Part shown: piece by piece, positions 52,394 to 61,810 of the stretch | Layout: every line of letters starts with the position of its first letter | Numbering within the stretch: position 1 is the first letter of the stretch | NCBI GenBank assembly: GCA_002295635.1 | Contig: DBHK01000025.1 | Coordinates: 124,001-188,000 of the forward strand | Direction: 5' to 3' | DNA length: 64,000 nt | Source: UBA830 sp002295635 | Lineage (GTDB): Bacteria > Pseudomonadota > Alphaproteobacteria > MPNO01 > UBA830 | Notes under the pieces: model-generated | Seen by the model: only the letters and a program-made list of their open reading frames with translations | Told to the model about the DNA's origin: nothing | Databases searched by the model: none | Translations under genes and position numbers: made by a program

Positions 52394-54946
52394 ATGCCAG
52401 CTAAAGACAAACCTTCGCGATACGCATTCAAAGCCGCCGAGGACAGATGGCAAGCCGCATGGGATGCCGGGCAATGTTTTGCCGCGCGCGACAATTTGAA
52501 CCAGCCAAAATATTACGTCCTTGAAATGTTTCCTTATCCGTCGGGTCGTATACACATGGGCCATGTCCGCAACTATACGATGGGAGACGTCGTTGCGCGA
52601 TACAAGCGCGCACGCGGATTTAACGTCCTTCACCCAATGGGGTGGGATGCTTTCGGCATGCCGGCGGAAAACGCCGCCATGGAAAAAAACGTGCACCCGG
52701 CTGAATGGACCTACGCCAACATCGACACCATGCGTCGGCAGTTAAAGATGATGGGACTATCAATCGATTGGTCCCGAGAAATCGCGACCTGCCATCCAGC
52801 TTACTATCGCCACGAGCAGAAAATGTTTTTAGACTTCCTTGAATCGGGGCTAATAGAGCGGCGAGAAGGCTGGGTCAACTGGGACCCGGTTGACCAAACC
52901 GTCTTGGCCAATGAACAGGTGATAGACGGCAAAGGATGGCGATCGGGCGCCCCGGTTGAAAAACGGCGGCTGTCCCAGTGGTTCTTCAAGATCACAGATT
53001 ATGCGCAGGATCTGCTAGACGCCCTGGACACACTTGACCGGTGGCCGGAAAAAGTACGGTTGATGCAGGCAAATTGGATTGGACGATCTGAGGGCCTGAA
53101 GATTTCGTTCGAGATGGCAAATCGCGATGACAGGCTCGAGGTCTATACAACCCGAGCGGATACTATTTTTGGTGCAAGCTTCTGCGCTATTTCGCCAGAG
53201 CACCCCTTAGCGGGTGAACTGGCGACTGGAAATACGGGTTTAAAGGAATTCATCGACGAATGCGGTCGGTTGGGCACATCGGAAGCCGTTATCGAAAAAG
53301 CTGAGAAAATCGGCTTTGATACCGGGCTTCAGGTCCACCATCCATTTATTGATGGAAAAACCCTGCCGGTCTATGTCGCAAACTTCATCCTAATGGAATA
53401 CGGAACAGGTGCGATATTCGGCTGTCCAGCCCATGATCAACGAGATCTAGATTTCGCCAGAAAGTATAACCTCGACGTCTTGCCGGTGGTTATTCCTTTG
53501 GAATCAAGGGAGTTTTCGATTGGTGATGAGGCATATACTGGCCCAGGTATGCTTGCAAATTCCGATTTTCTAGACGGCTTATCTGTCGACGCGGCAAAAG
53601 CGGAGGTCTCTGATCGCTTGGAGGCCACCATGCGCGGGAAGCGGGAGGTGAATTTTCGTTTACGGGACTGGGGAATTTCGCGCCAGCGTTACTGGGGCTG
53701 TCCGATTCCAGTCATTCACTGTGACAAATGCGGCGTCGTCCCAGTCCCGGCCTCGGATCTCCCGGTTGTTCTGCCGGATGACGTCAGCTTCGACGAGCCG
53801 GGCAACCCACTAAACAACCATGAAGCATGGAAATCTGTCGATTGCCCACTCTGCGGCGATTGCGCAACTCGTGAGACCGACACATTCGATACGTTTGTTG
53901 ATTCGTCTTGGTATTTCGCGCGCTTTACCGAGCCTAGCGCTGACACACCCACAGACCAAGGTGCTGCAGATTACTGGCTCCCGGTCGATCAATATATCGG
54001 AGGGATCGAACACGCCATCCTACACCTCCTATATTCTCGCTTTTACATGAGAGCCATGACCCAAATCGGTCATGGCAGCGTCGACGAACCTTTCGCTGGC
54101 CTGTTCACGCAGGGTATGATCTGTCACGAGACATATCGGACCGACAAGGGGGAGTGGGTAGAACCTACCAACATTGTCGAAGGCGAGGGGGGGGCAGTTA
54201 TTAAAGCCGATACCCTCGAACCTGTTATTGTTGGGCGATCCGAGAAAATGTCCAAATCGAAAAAGAACGTCATTGATCCTGAAGACATCATCAAAACCTA
54301 CGGCGCCGATACCGCCCGGTGGTTTATGCTTTCCGACAGCCCGCCGGATCGCGACCTTGACTGGACCGAGGCCGGAATAAGCGGGGCCTGGCGTTTCACC
54401 AACCGACTGTGGCGGCTGGTAGCCGGTACCGCAAACACCCTGCCAGAATATAAGGAAAATAACGCCAACATAGATCTCCGACGCGCCATTCATACCGCAA
54501 TAGCGGGAGTCACTGAGGACCTAGAAACATTTCATTTCAACCGAGCCATCGCCCGCGTACACGAACTTGTCAATGTACTCGCCGACGTCGACCCAAAGAT
54601 CGATGGCCCCGCGCTTCGCGAGGGATTGGAAACAGTGACGCTACTCATCGGCCCGATGATGCCGCACTTGGCAGAAGAACTATGGCAGATTCTTGGATAC
54701 CAAACGCTTGTCGCGGAGACCGGGTGGCCTGAATTCGACTCAAATCTCCTTGTCCGGGATACTGTTAAAATTGCCGTACAGGTGCGCGGAAAAATGCGGG
54801 GTACTGTGGAAATCACCAATGATGCCGAGCAAAAGGAGGCGGAAGCAGCGGCACTTTCGCTGCCGACCGTAGCCGCGGCGCTCGGCGGCGACGATGTGAA
54901 GAAGATCATTTATGTCCCTAACAGGATCATAAATGTTATTCACTAG
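52394..54946 (+). CDS. leuS: Leucyl-tRNA synthetase
   Basis: The 850-residue cytosolic enzyme charges tRNA-Leu. Class I motifs are intact: HMGH at residues 54-57 (HIGH variant) and KMSKS near 618-622 (EKMSKSKKN). The CP1 editing domain occupies about 220-420 (TTRADTIFGASFCAISPEH) with zinc-like CDKCG and CPLCGDC clusters near 445-490. The anticodon-binding and C-terminal domains follow. The stop overlaps the lptE start by 14 bases, so the two are coupled. Confidence 0.97.
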   Translation: MPAKDKPSRYAFKAAEDRWQAAWDAGQCFAARDNLNQPKYYVLEMFPYPSGRIHMGHVRNYTMGDVVARYKRARGFNVLHPMGWDAFGMPAENAAMEKNVHPAEWTYANIDTMRRQLKMMGLSIDWSREIATCHPAYYRHEQKMFLDFLESGLIERREGWVNWDPVDQTVLANEQVIDGKGWRSGAPVEKRRLSQWFFKITDYAQDLLDALDTLDRWPEKVRLMQANWIGRSEGLKISFEMANRDDRLEVYTTRADTIFGASFCAISPEHPLAGELATGNTGLKEFIDECGRLGTSEAVIEKAEKIGFDTGLQVHHPFIDGKTLPVYVANFILMEYGTGAIFGCPAHDQRDLDFARKYNLDVLPVVIPLESREFSIGDEAYTGPGMLANSDFLDGLSVDAAKAEVSDRLEATMRGKREVNFRLRDWGISRQRYWGCPIPVIHCDKCGVVPVPASDLPVVLPDDVSFDEPGNPLNNHEAWKSVDCPLCGDCATRETDTFDTFVDSSWYFARFTEPSADTPTDQGAADYWLPVDQYIGGIEHAILHLLYSRFYMRAMTQIGHGSVDEPFAGLFTQGMICHETYRTDKGEWVEPTNIVEGEGGAVIKADTLEPVIVGRSEKMSKSKKNVIDPEDIIKTYGADTARWFMLSDSPPDRDLDWTEAGISGAWRFTNRLWRLVAGTANTLPEYKENNANIDLRRAIHTAIAGVTEDLETFHFNRAIARVHELVNVLADVDPKIDGPALREGLETVTLLIGPMMPHLAEELWQILGYQTLVAETGWPEFDSNLLVRDTVKIAVQVRGKMRGTVEITNDAEQKEAEAAALSLPTVAAALGGDDVKKIIYVPNRIINVIH

Positions 54947-55481
54947 CGATCATGGCGCCTGGAATCGCCGCCGCTTGGGCCTCGCTATTTATGGAGCGGC
55001 AACACTGCTGTTATCGGGTTGCAGCTTTCAGCCGATCCATGGGGATAGATCGGCAGCGTCCGGCAGGGCACTCGCAAACTTCGAGATCGCTAAAATTGCG
55101 GATCGAACCGGACAGATGATGCGCAATGAACTATTGCAGCAACTACAACCCCGCGGCCGCGCGCGGACACCGCGGTTCAAACTAAGTGTCTATCTGACCG
55201 AAAGCCGAAGCAACCTCGCTATTAGAAAAGATGACGTTGCGACTCGGGCAAATCTAACGCTAGCAGCCTCATACGCCGTCGCGAACAGGTCTGATGGTAC
55301 ACAGCTATTATCAGGGCAGACTCGTTCAGTAAATAGCTACAACATATTGACTTCAGACTTCGCAACGCTCAGCGCCCAGGCCGATGCGCGTAACCGCGCA
55401 ATACGGCAACTCGCGCGCAATATTAAGGAACGTCTTGCCGTCTGGCTTGTCCAGACGGGAGGCCATCCGGGTACACGATGA
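54933..55481 (+). CDS. lptE: LPS assembly lipoprotein LptE
   Basis: The product has 182 residues. The lipobox LLLSGC places lipidated Cys30 after a hydrophobic helix. The mature domain has LptE-like two-layer architecture (RNELLQQL, FKLSVYLTESRSNLAIRKD, ATRANLTLAASYAV). LptE plugs the LptD barrel in the outer membrane to deliver lipopolysaccharide. It overlaps leuS by 14 bases at its start and holA by 4 bases (ATGA) at its end, the usual alphaproteobacterial arrangement. Confidence 0.92.
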   Translation: MLFTSDHGAWNRRRLGLAIYGAATLLLSGCSFQPIHGDRSAASGRALANFEIAKIADRTGQMMRNELLQQLQPRGRARTPRFKLSVYLTESRSNLAIRKDDVATRANLTLAASYAVANRSDGTQLLSGQTRSVNSYNILTSDFATLSAQADARNRAIRQLARNIKERLAVWLVQTGGHPGTR

Positions 55482-56506
55482 AAGTTCCCGCCGCGCGCGC
55501 GGATGTTTTCGTCGCTAACCCACCCGATGATATCCGCGGCATGCTGATCTACGGGCCCGACCTCGGTCTGGTCCGGGAACGCGCGGAATCTTTGACCAAA
55601 ACTATTGCCGGTAGTTTATCCGATCCATTTAATGTCGCCGAATTCACGCCGGCAGACCTCCGAAACGATCCGTCGCGACTGATCGATGAGGCATGCGCCC
55701 TTTCGATGATGGGGGGGCGCCGGGTGGTACGGTTAAGGGAAGCAACTGAAGCGGTCACCAGCGCTGCGACTGATGCCCTGGAAGCAAATGGGGACGCCCT
55801 GATCATTATTGAAGCCGGCGATCTCAATCCTCGATCCAAACTACGTGGTTTGTTCGAAAAAGGTAATGGGGTCGCCAGCATCCCATGCTATATGGACGAA
55901 GAAGCAAGCCTAAAAGATCTTGTTCTCAATTCGCTAAACGACGCCGGCCTAAAGGCCGACAAGAGTGTTGTGTCTTGGATCACTAGCAATCTGGGCGCCG
56001 ACCGGATGGTTAGCCGAATGGAACTCGAGAAGTTAGTACTATTTATGTTGGGACAATCTGAAGTGACCCTCGAAAGCGCACAAGCGATAATTGGTGATGC
56101 TGCCGCCATCACCTCAGACGACGTCGTTTTCGCAGCAGCGGGCGGGGATCTGAAAGGGCTAACAGTTGCGCTTTCACGAGCCCGTTTCGAGGGCGTGTCA
56201 GCGGTATCATTATTACGCGCCGCCAGCCGCCACCTATCGCGTTTGGAAGAAGTGGTAATAGCCATTACCGCCGGCGCAGCGCCCGACCAGGCGATGAAAA
56301 GTCTCCGCCCTCCAGTCTTTTTTAAACAGCAGATTGGTTTCAGAAACCAGATCAAGCTTTGGCGGCTCAAAACTTTAGCTCGCGCCCGCGCTGAACTTAT
56401 TAAGGCCGAGATCGATTGTAAAACGTCGGGTATGCCAGACGACGCTCTTTGCGAACGAACGTTTATGCGCCTTGCTGCAATGGCTGGCGCCCGTGTTCCT
56501 AAGTAG
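55478..56506 (+). CDS. holA: DNA polymerase III delta subunit
   Basis: The 342-residue delta subunit wraps into the clamp loader that opens the beta clamp. LIYGPDLGLVRERAESL at the N-terminus resembles the P-loop-like region of delta, and DPFNVAEFTPADLRNDPSRLIDEA, then MGGRRVVRLRE fit domain II. The C-terminal helical domain includes LLRAASRHLSRLEEV and FKQQIGFRNQIKLW. It is coupled to lptE by ATGA and its last 8 bases overlap the convergent MFS gene tail to tail. Confidence 0.92.
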   Translation: MKVPAARADVFVANPPDDIRGMLIYGPDLGLVRERAESLTKTIAGSLSDPFNVAEFTPADLRNDPSRLIDEACALSMMGGRRVVRLREATEAVTSAATDALEANGDALIIIEAGDLNPRSKLRGLFEKGNGVASIPCYMDEEASLKDLVLNSLNDAGLKADKSVVSWITSNLGADRMVSRMELEKLVLFMLGQSEVTLESAQAIIGDAAAITSDDVVFAAAGGDLKGLTVALSRARFEGVSAVSLLRAASRHLSRLEEVVIAITAGAAPDQAMKSLRPPVFFKQQIGFRNQIKLWRLKTLARARAELIKAEIDCKTSGMPDDALCERTFMRLAAMAGARVPK

Positions 56507-57815
56507 ACCTTAACGGTTCTTCAAAACTTTTCGGGCCGTCCAAAACCGGCAGGACGCGGAGAAGCCAAACCGCGGAAATTACTTTGATAATGCATGGAAC
56601 CAATGCGTAGGCCAGCGCAAGAGACAGGCCGACACCCGAAGTTAGAGACTGACCCGGCTGGTATCCAAGAGCACCCAGCGTTGGCAGCGAAAAACCAGTC
56701 GCTAGCGCCAGCGCGGATTTTGTACAGAAAGCGTTGGCCGCAAAAAAGCGACCAGCGCGTTGCTGATCTCTTTGGGCAACAATTCGGTCGGCAATAATCG
56801 CTGGTGGTATTGCGAGATCCGCGCCCAACGCGCTGCCGGATAAAACACATATGCAGACAAATGGCAGAATGTCGCCACTAGAAAGTGTGAAGGCCCAGAG
56901 GAATGTGGCAACCGCAAGCGACATGCTGATCGCCCAAGTCTTAACTTTCCCCGTCCGTACTGCAATTTTTTGCCATACAGGCAGAAAAAGAGCTCCGCTC
57001 AGGAAATATGTAAATAGAAAAAGTCCGGAGAATTGCTCGGCTTCAAGACGGTCTCGAATATAGAATAGCACTAACACAGCGGGAATTGCGCTGGCCAAAC
57101 TGCTGACAAAAAATATGCCGTAAAAGTGGCGAGCCCATCGGTCGCGCATTAAGCAAATAAAACCGGATGCTTGCGAGCCCGATACTTTGCGTCCCGAAAC
57201 AATGGGTTGGTGCCGGCACCAGATATAGAACAGCCAAACACCTACGATAAAAATCGGCACTAAAATTAAGGTCAGCAGCGAGAAACTCGGTGCAGGCGCG
57301 AAAGTATCTTGGAGAACAGCGGGTAGGATTGACGCTGTCAAAATACCCAAAAGAGCGAATGCCTCGCGGATCCCAGTCACTCTGGTTCGATCTGATGACG
57401 ATACATTCCATAATCCGCCGAAAGCGTGGTAGTTGATTGTTACGATGCTGAAACCAGTCGTACAGAGCAATACTGATATCGCGAACCAGGTCAGCGGGTT
57501 TTCCTCGCCTAAAGTTGATAGCTTCGGATTGAACAAACCCGCAAAGCCGACCAGCAACAAGACCCCACCGCCTATGACAATCTCGAGTCTATGTCGAGAA
57601 AACCGATCGCTCAGGACACCGATCAATGGGTCCTGAAGTGCATCGATTACGCGAAGTAACATCAGGATGCCGCCGAGCAGCCCAATTGGCTGCATTAGGG
57701 CGGTTGCATAAAAATCTGGTGCGTGCAGATAAAGCGGTAGGCCCGCGAAAGACAGGGGCAGAGCTAAAGCTCCATAGAATATTAGCTTTGACCGGGCTGT
57801 TGGAGCTCCGGGCAT
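56499..57815 (-). CDS. MFS-type sugar/glycoside-cation symporter family (MelB/GPH-like) transporter
   Basis: The 438-residue membrane protein starts at the ATG at 57815, with GGAGGA 11 bases upstream; a longer start would run into the preceding gene. About 12 helices are apparent. RVIDALQDPLIGVLSDRF is the GPH/MelB loop motif, and QVSP-like motifs are absent. The position next to chalcone-isomerase-like and CFA-synthase-like genes is common for this MFS_2 gene. It could move a lipid or lysophospholipid rather than a sugar. It begins 6 bases after the chalcone-like gene's stop. Confidence 0.82.
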   Translation of the reverse strand: MPGAPTARSKLIFYGALALPLSFAGLPLYLHAPDFYATALMQPIGLLGGILMLLRVIDALQDPLIGVLSDRFSRHRLEIVIGGGVLLLVGFAGLFNPKLSTLGEENPLTWFAISVLLCTTGFSIVTINYHAFGGLWNVSSSDRTRVTGIREAFALLGILTASILPAVLQDTFAPAPSFSLLTLILVPIFIVGVWLFYIWCRHQPIVSGRKVSGSQASGFICLMRDRWARHFYGIFFVSSLASAIPAVLVLFYIRDRLEAEQFSGLFLFTYFLSGALFLPVWQKIAVRTGKVKTWAISMSLAVATFLWAFTLSSGDILPFVCICVLSGSALGADLAIPPAIIADRIVAQRDQQRAGRFFAANAFCTKSALALATGFSLPTLGALGYQPGQSLTSGVGLSLALAYALVPCIIKVISAVWLLRVLPVLDGPKSFEEPLRST

Positions 57816-57820
57816 GGTAG

Positions 57821-58354
57821 CTATGTTCCTCCGAACAACGCTCGCCTCAAATCTGGCTCCGACGTTCTTGCACCAAGCCAAATATCGAAAAACCGGCGAG
57901 TGAAAGCGGGGTCTTTGACCTCTCCAATTTTATTGCCGTCGCGGAAGAAAACTGTATTGCCCTCATTATCTCTCACGCCGGTTAATCGTGTGCCGTCCGA
58001 TACATTGGGGAAAATATCTTGAAGCTGCCCTCTCCAAGCGTTCAGCGTCAGATCATCATAGAAGCCTTGGCCGCGCATTTCCGAAATTGTTCGGTCAACG
58101 ATATCAGCTCCCTTGAGATCTCGGAGATATTTGAGGGAGAGCGCGAAGGGAGCGTCGGGGCGCCAACCGGTCATCGGCGCATATAGCTCCGCCCGATAGA
58201 CATCCCAAAAAAGGATTGTGAGAATCCCTTCACCGATTTTTCTCGGATTTTCAATATACCGGGCCACCGTATCAACGGTCGAACCCGCAAAAGTGGGCCC
58301 TAGCGGGAGCCAAAATGCGACAATCACCACTGGCAGCATTCGATAACTAGGCAT
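57821..58354 (-). CDS. Chalcone isomerase-like (CHI-like) periplasmic protein
   Basis: The product has 177 residues from the ATG at 58354, which overlaps the CFA-synthase stop by 8 bases; the longer frame upstream is an artefact. A hydrophobic N-terminus with signal-peptide character (YRMLPVVIVAFWLPLGPTFA) is followed by a chalcone-isomerase-like fold, judged by ILFWDVYRAELYAP (residues about 47-60), LRDLKGADIVDRTISEM and NAWRGQL. Bacterial members of this family are not flavonoid enzymes and may bind fatty acids. The operon context is lipid modification. Confidence 0.75.
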   Translation of the reverse strand: MPSYRMLPVVIVAFWLPLGPTFAGSTVDTVARYIENPRKIGEGILTILFWDVYRAELYAPMTGWRPDAPFALSLKYLRDLKGADIVDRTISEMRGQGFYDDLTLNAWRGQLQDIFPNVSDGTRLTGVRDNEGNTVFFRDGNKIGEVKDPAFTRRFFDIWLGARTSEPDLRRALFGGT

Positions 58355-59516
58355 GACGCAATTCCACCTGCATAACATTAGTCCGGCCGCTGCGGAACGC
58401 ACCCGAACATGATGAAAGGTAAAAGCGCCACAGTCTGATAAATTTATCATCAAAGCCAAGGTCTCGGACCTGTTTGTATTTTTGGTCAAAAGTTGCAAGC
58501 CACCTATCGAGGGTTTCGGCGTAGTCTCCGCCAAATCTATATGTATCGTCTATTCGGAGGCCAGAGTGCGCGGCCTCCTCCCGGAAACGCTTTTCGCTTG
58601 GCAGAAGCCCGCCGGGAAAAATGCTATCCCGAATTGCATCGCCCCCACGTCGGTACGTTTCGAAATAATCGTCATCAATCGTTATAGCTTGGATGATTGC
58701 CAGACCTTTCGGATCAAGCTGCGTTTTCAACCGGTCGAAGTACGTTCTCCAGTATCTTTCTCCAACCGCTTCAAACATTTCAATCGACACGATAGATTCA
58801 AAGCTACGGCGCGGTTCCCGATAATCCTCGAGCCTAATATCTGCCTGACTGCCGACTACCTTCAGTCGCGCTCGCGCATAGCTCGCTTGTCCCGGTGAAA
58901 TAGTCAGCCCGGTCACGTGATGATCCCGTTCTGCAATTGCGCGCTCGGCGAACCCGCCCCAACCGCATCCGATCTCCAGTACATCTCTGGCCACCCCACC
59001 TAGCCTATCCAGAATACGGTCGTACTTGGCGAGTTGCCCATTCATTAGCGAGGTATCGGGTTTGGTAAAAATAGCAGACGAATAGCTCATGGTAGGATCC
59101 AACCAAAGCGCATAGAAGTCGTTACCGAGATCGTAGTGGGCGTAAATATTGGAAAGGGCGCGACGGCGAGTGTTGGGTTTCAGTTGCCGAGAAAGCCAGA
59201 AAAGGGATCTCTTTACTGGGCTACCGGCTATCAGCCTGCCGAGCGCGGCCTCGTTCCTAAATGCGAATTCAACGAGTGCCCCGATATCGTCGCTATCCCA
59301 TTTTCCCGCCTGATGATCCCGAGCGAAGGCCGCATCTCCGCCGACCGCCATGTTACATAGTACATCGGGGGAATGGATATCCAGATGGGCTTTTGGTCCT
59401 GATAAACTGCCCGAAAAGTCGTAACTGCAACCATCGTGAAGAATAATCCGAATGGAGCCGTATTCTATTCTTTCTAAAGATTTAAGGACCATTTCGTCCG
59501 TGTTCTTGTGCAGCAT
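58347..59516 (-). CDS. Cyclopropane-fatty-acyl-phospholipid-synthase-family methyltransferase
   Basis: The 389-residue SAM enzyme acts on fatty-acyl chains of membrane phospholipids. HYDLGNDFYALWLDPTMSYSS (127-147) is the lipid-binding signature, and VLEIGCGWGGFAE (179-191) motif I. QAITIDDDYFETYRRGGD contains the conserved family segment. Members of this subgroup, encoded with the FAD oxidoreductase, have been linked to furan fatty acids or other methylated/cyclised lipids in Rhodobacter relatives. The ATG lies 58 bases downstream of a stub of DUF1365. Confidence 0.9.
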   Translation of the reverse strand: MLHKNTDEMVLKSLERIEYGSIRIILHDGCSYDFSGSLSGPKAHLDIHSPDVLCNMAVGGDAAFARDHQAGKWDSDDIGALVEFAFRNEAALGRLIAGSPVKRSLFWLSRQLKPNTRRRALSNIYAHYDLGNDFYALWLDPTMSYSSAIFTKPDTSLMNGQLAKYDRILDRLGGVARDVLEIGCGWGGFAERAIAERDHHVTGLTISPGQASYARARLKVVGSQADIRLEDYREPRRSFESIVSIEMFEAVGERYWRTYFDRLKTQLDPKGLAIIQAITIDDDYFETYRRGGDAIRDSIFPGGLLPSEKRFREEAAHSGLRIDDTYRFGGDYAETLDRWLATFDQKYKQVRDLGFDDKFIRLWRFYLSSCSGAFRSGRTNVMQVELRHA

Positions 59517-59573
59517 ATGGCCAAGCCCCGTTGCTATTAGGTGGACGCTTAAGCGGTTATCTCTCGAGAAGAA

Positions 59574-59645
59574 TTACGCGCGATTTTCTGTCCTAGATTT
59601 ATTGAATATCACTCCATTTAAGCTCGCCACAACCCCGGGGGTCAA
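59574..59645 (-). pseudogene. Possible stub of a DUF1365-family gene
   Basis: A TTG overlaps the stop of the FAD oxidoreductase (TTTGA), and reads 23 codons (MTPGVVASLNGVIFNKSRTE at the start) to a TAA at 59574-59576. DUF1365 proteins, which normally lie here between the oxidoreductase and CFA synthase, begin with a similar SLY.G.V.H.R pattern. The rest of the gene is missing; the remaining 58 bases before the CFA start carry no other signal. It may be a relic of a deletion, or chance. Family similarity is by memory and weak. Confidence 0.35.
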
Positions 59646-60913
59646 ACCGTCCAATTCGGCGATGTCCCGAGACCTGAGGCAACCCTCAAAGCGCTCCATA
59701 CGCCGTCCTCATGAAAGCCATATCGCTGCCAAGCTCCACAATACCAGGTGCCGCGCATGCCTTGTATTTCCTGAATCAGGCCCTGAGCATCTATTGCGGC
59801 CTTATCGAATATGGGGTGTTCAAATTCGAATTCGTCATAGACCAGTTCCGGATCAGCAGAACGGATCGGGTTTAGCGTCTCAAACAGAGGAAAACGATAA
59901 TCGAGAGATTGCAGACGGTTCATCCAGTAGGACATAGTTACGTCGGGTGTGTTGCGGTTCCGGTGTTCCATAATATAGGCCCAGCTCGACCATGCGTTGC
60001 GCCGGCGAGGCATGAAAGATGGGTCACCGTGCAGTACTGTCCGGTTTTTCTGGAACTTGAAGACAGAGAGAATTTCGCGCTCCCGTTCCGTCGGAGTATC
60101 CAGTAGCGCTAGGGCTTGGTCGGCATGGCAAGCCAGCACGACCTTATCAAAGGCATTACGCGACCCGTCTTCTGCGGTGACAAAACATTGGCCAACCTCT
60201 GTCGCCGGGCGCTCGATTCGCACCGCACCGGAAGGGCGTATGCACCCGGAAAAGGCGTCTTTTAAGCGGCGGACATACTCGCGAGCACCGCCAGTAACTG
60301 TATACCACTGAGGCTGATTACTCAGCGTTAAGAGACCGTGATTTTTAAAAAAGCGGATGAATGTCGCGGCTGGAAATTCCATCATGGTTTCTGGGGGACA
60401 ACTCCATATAGCACTGCCCATGGGCACAAGAAAGTAACGCCGAAACCAAGCGCCCATAGACAGTTCATCTAGACAGTCTCCCAACGTAAAGTCAGTCTCC
60501 CGTGTTAGAAAATTTGGCGACTGGCGAAAGAACCGCACTACGTCGCTCATCATTCGCCAATACGCGGGCCGCGCGAGGTTCCGCTTTTGAGCAAATACGT
60601 TCCAAAATTTAGGTGTCCCGTATTCTAGCCATCCCTCGTCCACCGTTAATCCGAAGGACATATCGGATTTCTGTACCGGTACATTCAGCTCGGCAAATAG
60701 TTGGGCCAGCAGAGGATAGTTACGATAATTGAAAACAATAAACCCAGTATCAACAGGTATATCTTCAGACGCGCCTTCCGGACGAATCAGCACGGTTCGG
60801 GTGTGCCCCCCGAAGTGTCTGCTTTTCTCGAAAATGGTGACGTCATGCATCCCGTCAAGTAGATAGGCTGCGGACAGACCAGAAATACCACTGCCAACTA
60901 TAGCTATTTTCAT
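59642..60913 (-). CDS. NAD(P)/FAD-dependent oxidoreductase (COG2907-like, amine-oxidase fold)
   Basis: The product has 423 residues. The Rossmann motif GSGISGLSAAYLL (residues 7-19) binds FAD, and FEKSRHFGGHTRT is the second dinucleotide loop. The core blocks TGFIVFNYRNYPLL and PMGSAIWSCPPETMMEFPA are characteristic of the oxidoreductase encoded beside DUF1365 and cyclopropane-synthase-like genes. It is probably a lipid-modifying redox enzyme acting on a fatty-acyl intermediate. It begins the operon running leftward to 56499. Confidence 0.87.
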   Translation of the reverse strand: MKIAIVGSGISGLSAAYLLDGMHDVTIFEKSRHFGGHTRTVLIRPEGASEDIPVDTGFIVFNYRNYPLLAQLFAELNVPVQKSDMSFGLTVDEGWLEYGTPKFWNVFAQKRNLARPAYWRMMSDVVRFFRQSPNFLTRETDFTLGDCLDELSMGAWFRRYFLVPMGSAIWSCPPETMMEFPAATFIRFFKNHGLLTLSNQPQWYTVTGGAREYVRRLKDAFSGCIRPSGAVRIERPATEVGQCFVTAEDGSRNAFDKVVLACHADQALALLDTPTEREREILSVFKFQKNRTVLHGDPSFMPRRRNAWSSWAYIMEHRNRNTPDVTMSYWMNRLQSLDYRFPLFETLNPIRSADPELVYDEFEFEHPIFDKAAIDAQGLIQEIQGMRGTWYCGAWQRYGFHEDGVWSALRVASGLGTSPNWTV

Positions 60914-61023
60914 TTTCGATCTCTGTTTATCTACCGGATTTACGTCGTTCTACAGGTAACGGATTATCATACCACACAGACACCCCGGCGAATCTTGGTG
61001 TTCCTTAGGAAAGGGGAAAACAA

Positions 61024-61749
61024 ATGAACGAACTTGCAACCCTGCTTCGCGACTTAGTAGTAGCCAACCGAATTCTCGCCAATGAGAACGTGGTCGACGC
61101 ATACGGCCATGTTAGCGTCCGTAACCCCAACAACCCAGACCGCTACTTTTTATCCTGTTCGCGCAGCCCGGAATTGGTCCAGCGGAGCGACCTCATGCAA
61201 TTCGAACTGGACGGCGCACCAGTCGACGGTGATTCGCGAAATCCCTATCTTGAGCGATTTATCCACGGCGCCGTCTATGAACGGAACCCGACCATACAGG
61301 CCGTGGTGCACAGCCACGCCGAGGAAGTTCTGCCCTTTACCATATCGCAACAACCGCTGTTACCGGTAATCCATTCAGCTGGGCTTATGGGCCCGAAACC
61401 GCTGGTTTGGGACATTGCTGATAAATTTGGTGATACGACACTCCTTGTTGTCAACATGGATCAGGGCCGGGATCTCGCTGAGGCGCTCGTAAGTCACCGT
61501 ATCGTTCTAATGCGCGGCCACGGTTTCGTCGCCGCAGGGAGATCACTATCGGAGGTCATTCGACTATCGGTGATGTTACCCCGAAATGCGCGGGTCCTAA
61601 CGACAGCACTTCAGTTCGGCGGCCTGAAGCCACTATCTTCCGCCGAAGTTGCCCTCCGCGAAGACATGAATCCAGATGGAAAGGAATTCTATCGTGCTTG
61701 GGAGTACTGGGCGGCACGGGCCGGCTGTTCAGAGATGCTGGACGGATAA
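61024..61749 (+). CDS. Class II aldolase/adducin family protein
   Basis: The product has 241 residues. The zinc-binding signature VVHSHAEEV supplies His96 and His98, with a further His in MRGHGFVAAG near residue 165; DAYGHVSVRNP is the N-terminal family motif. The family cleaves sugar phosphates or, in this broader class, works on small hydroxyacids or as decarboxylases. Substrate is undetermined. AAAGGGG seven bases upstream of the ATG is a good ribosome binding site. The gene is followed by convergent xanthine-dehydrogenase-like large subunit. Confidence 0.85.
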   Translation: MNELATLLRDLVVANRILANENVVDAYGHVSVRNPNNPDRYFLSCSRSPELVQRSDLMQFELDGAPVDGDSRNPYLERFIHGAVYERNPTIQAVVHSHAEEVLPFTISQQPLLPVIHSAGLMGPKPLVWDIADKFGDTTLLVVNMDQGRDLAEALVSHRIVLMRGHGFVAAGRSLSEVIRLSVMLPRNARVLTTALQFGGLKPLSSAEVALREDMNPDGKEFYRAWEYWAARAGCSEMLDG

Positions 61750-61810
61750 GCAGATTGTTGCAGCCGCACACATTGGATTAAGAAACCGGATCGTAATTTA
61801 TCGATAGAAG

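Noticed and set aside
59452..59937. 161-codon plus-strand frame across the CFA/oxidoreductase junction
   Set aside because: Antisense shadow with no motif; both genes on the other strand are well supported.
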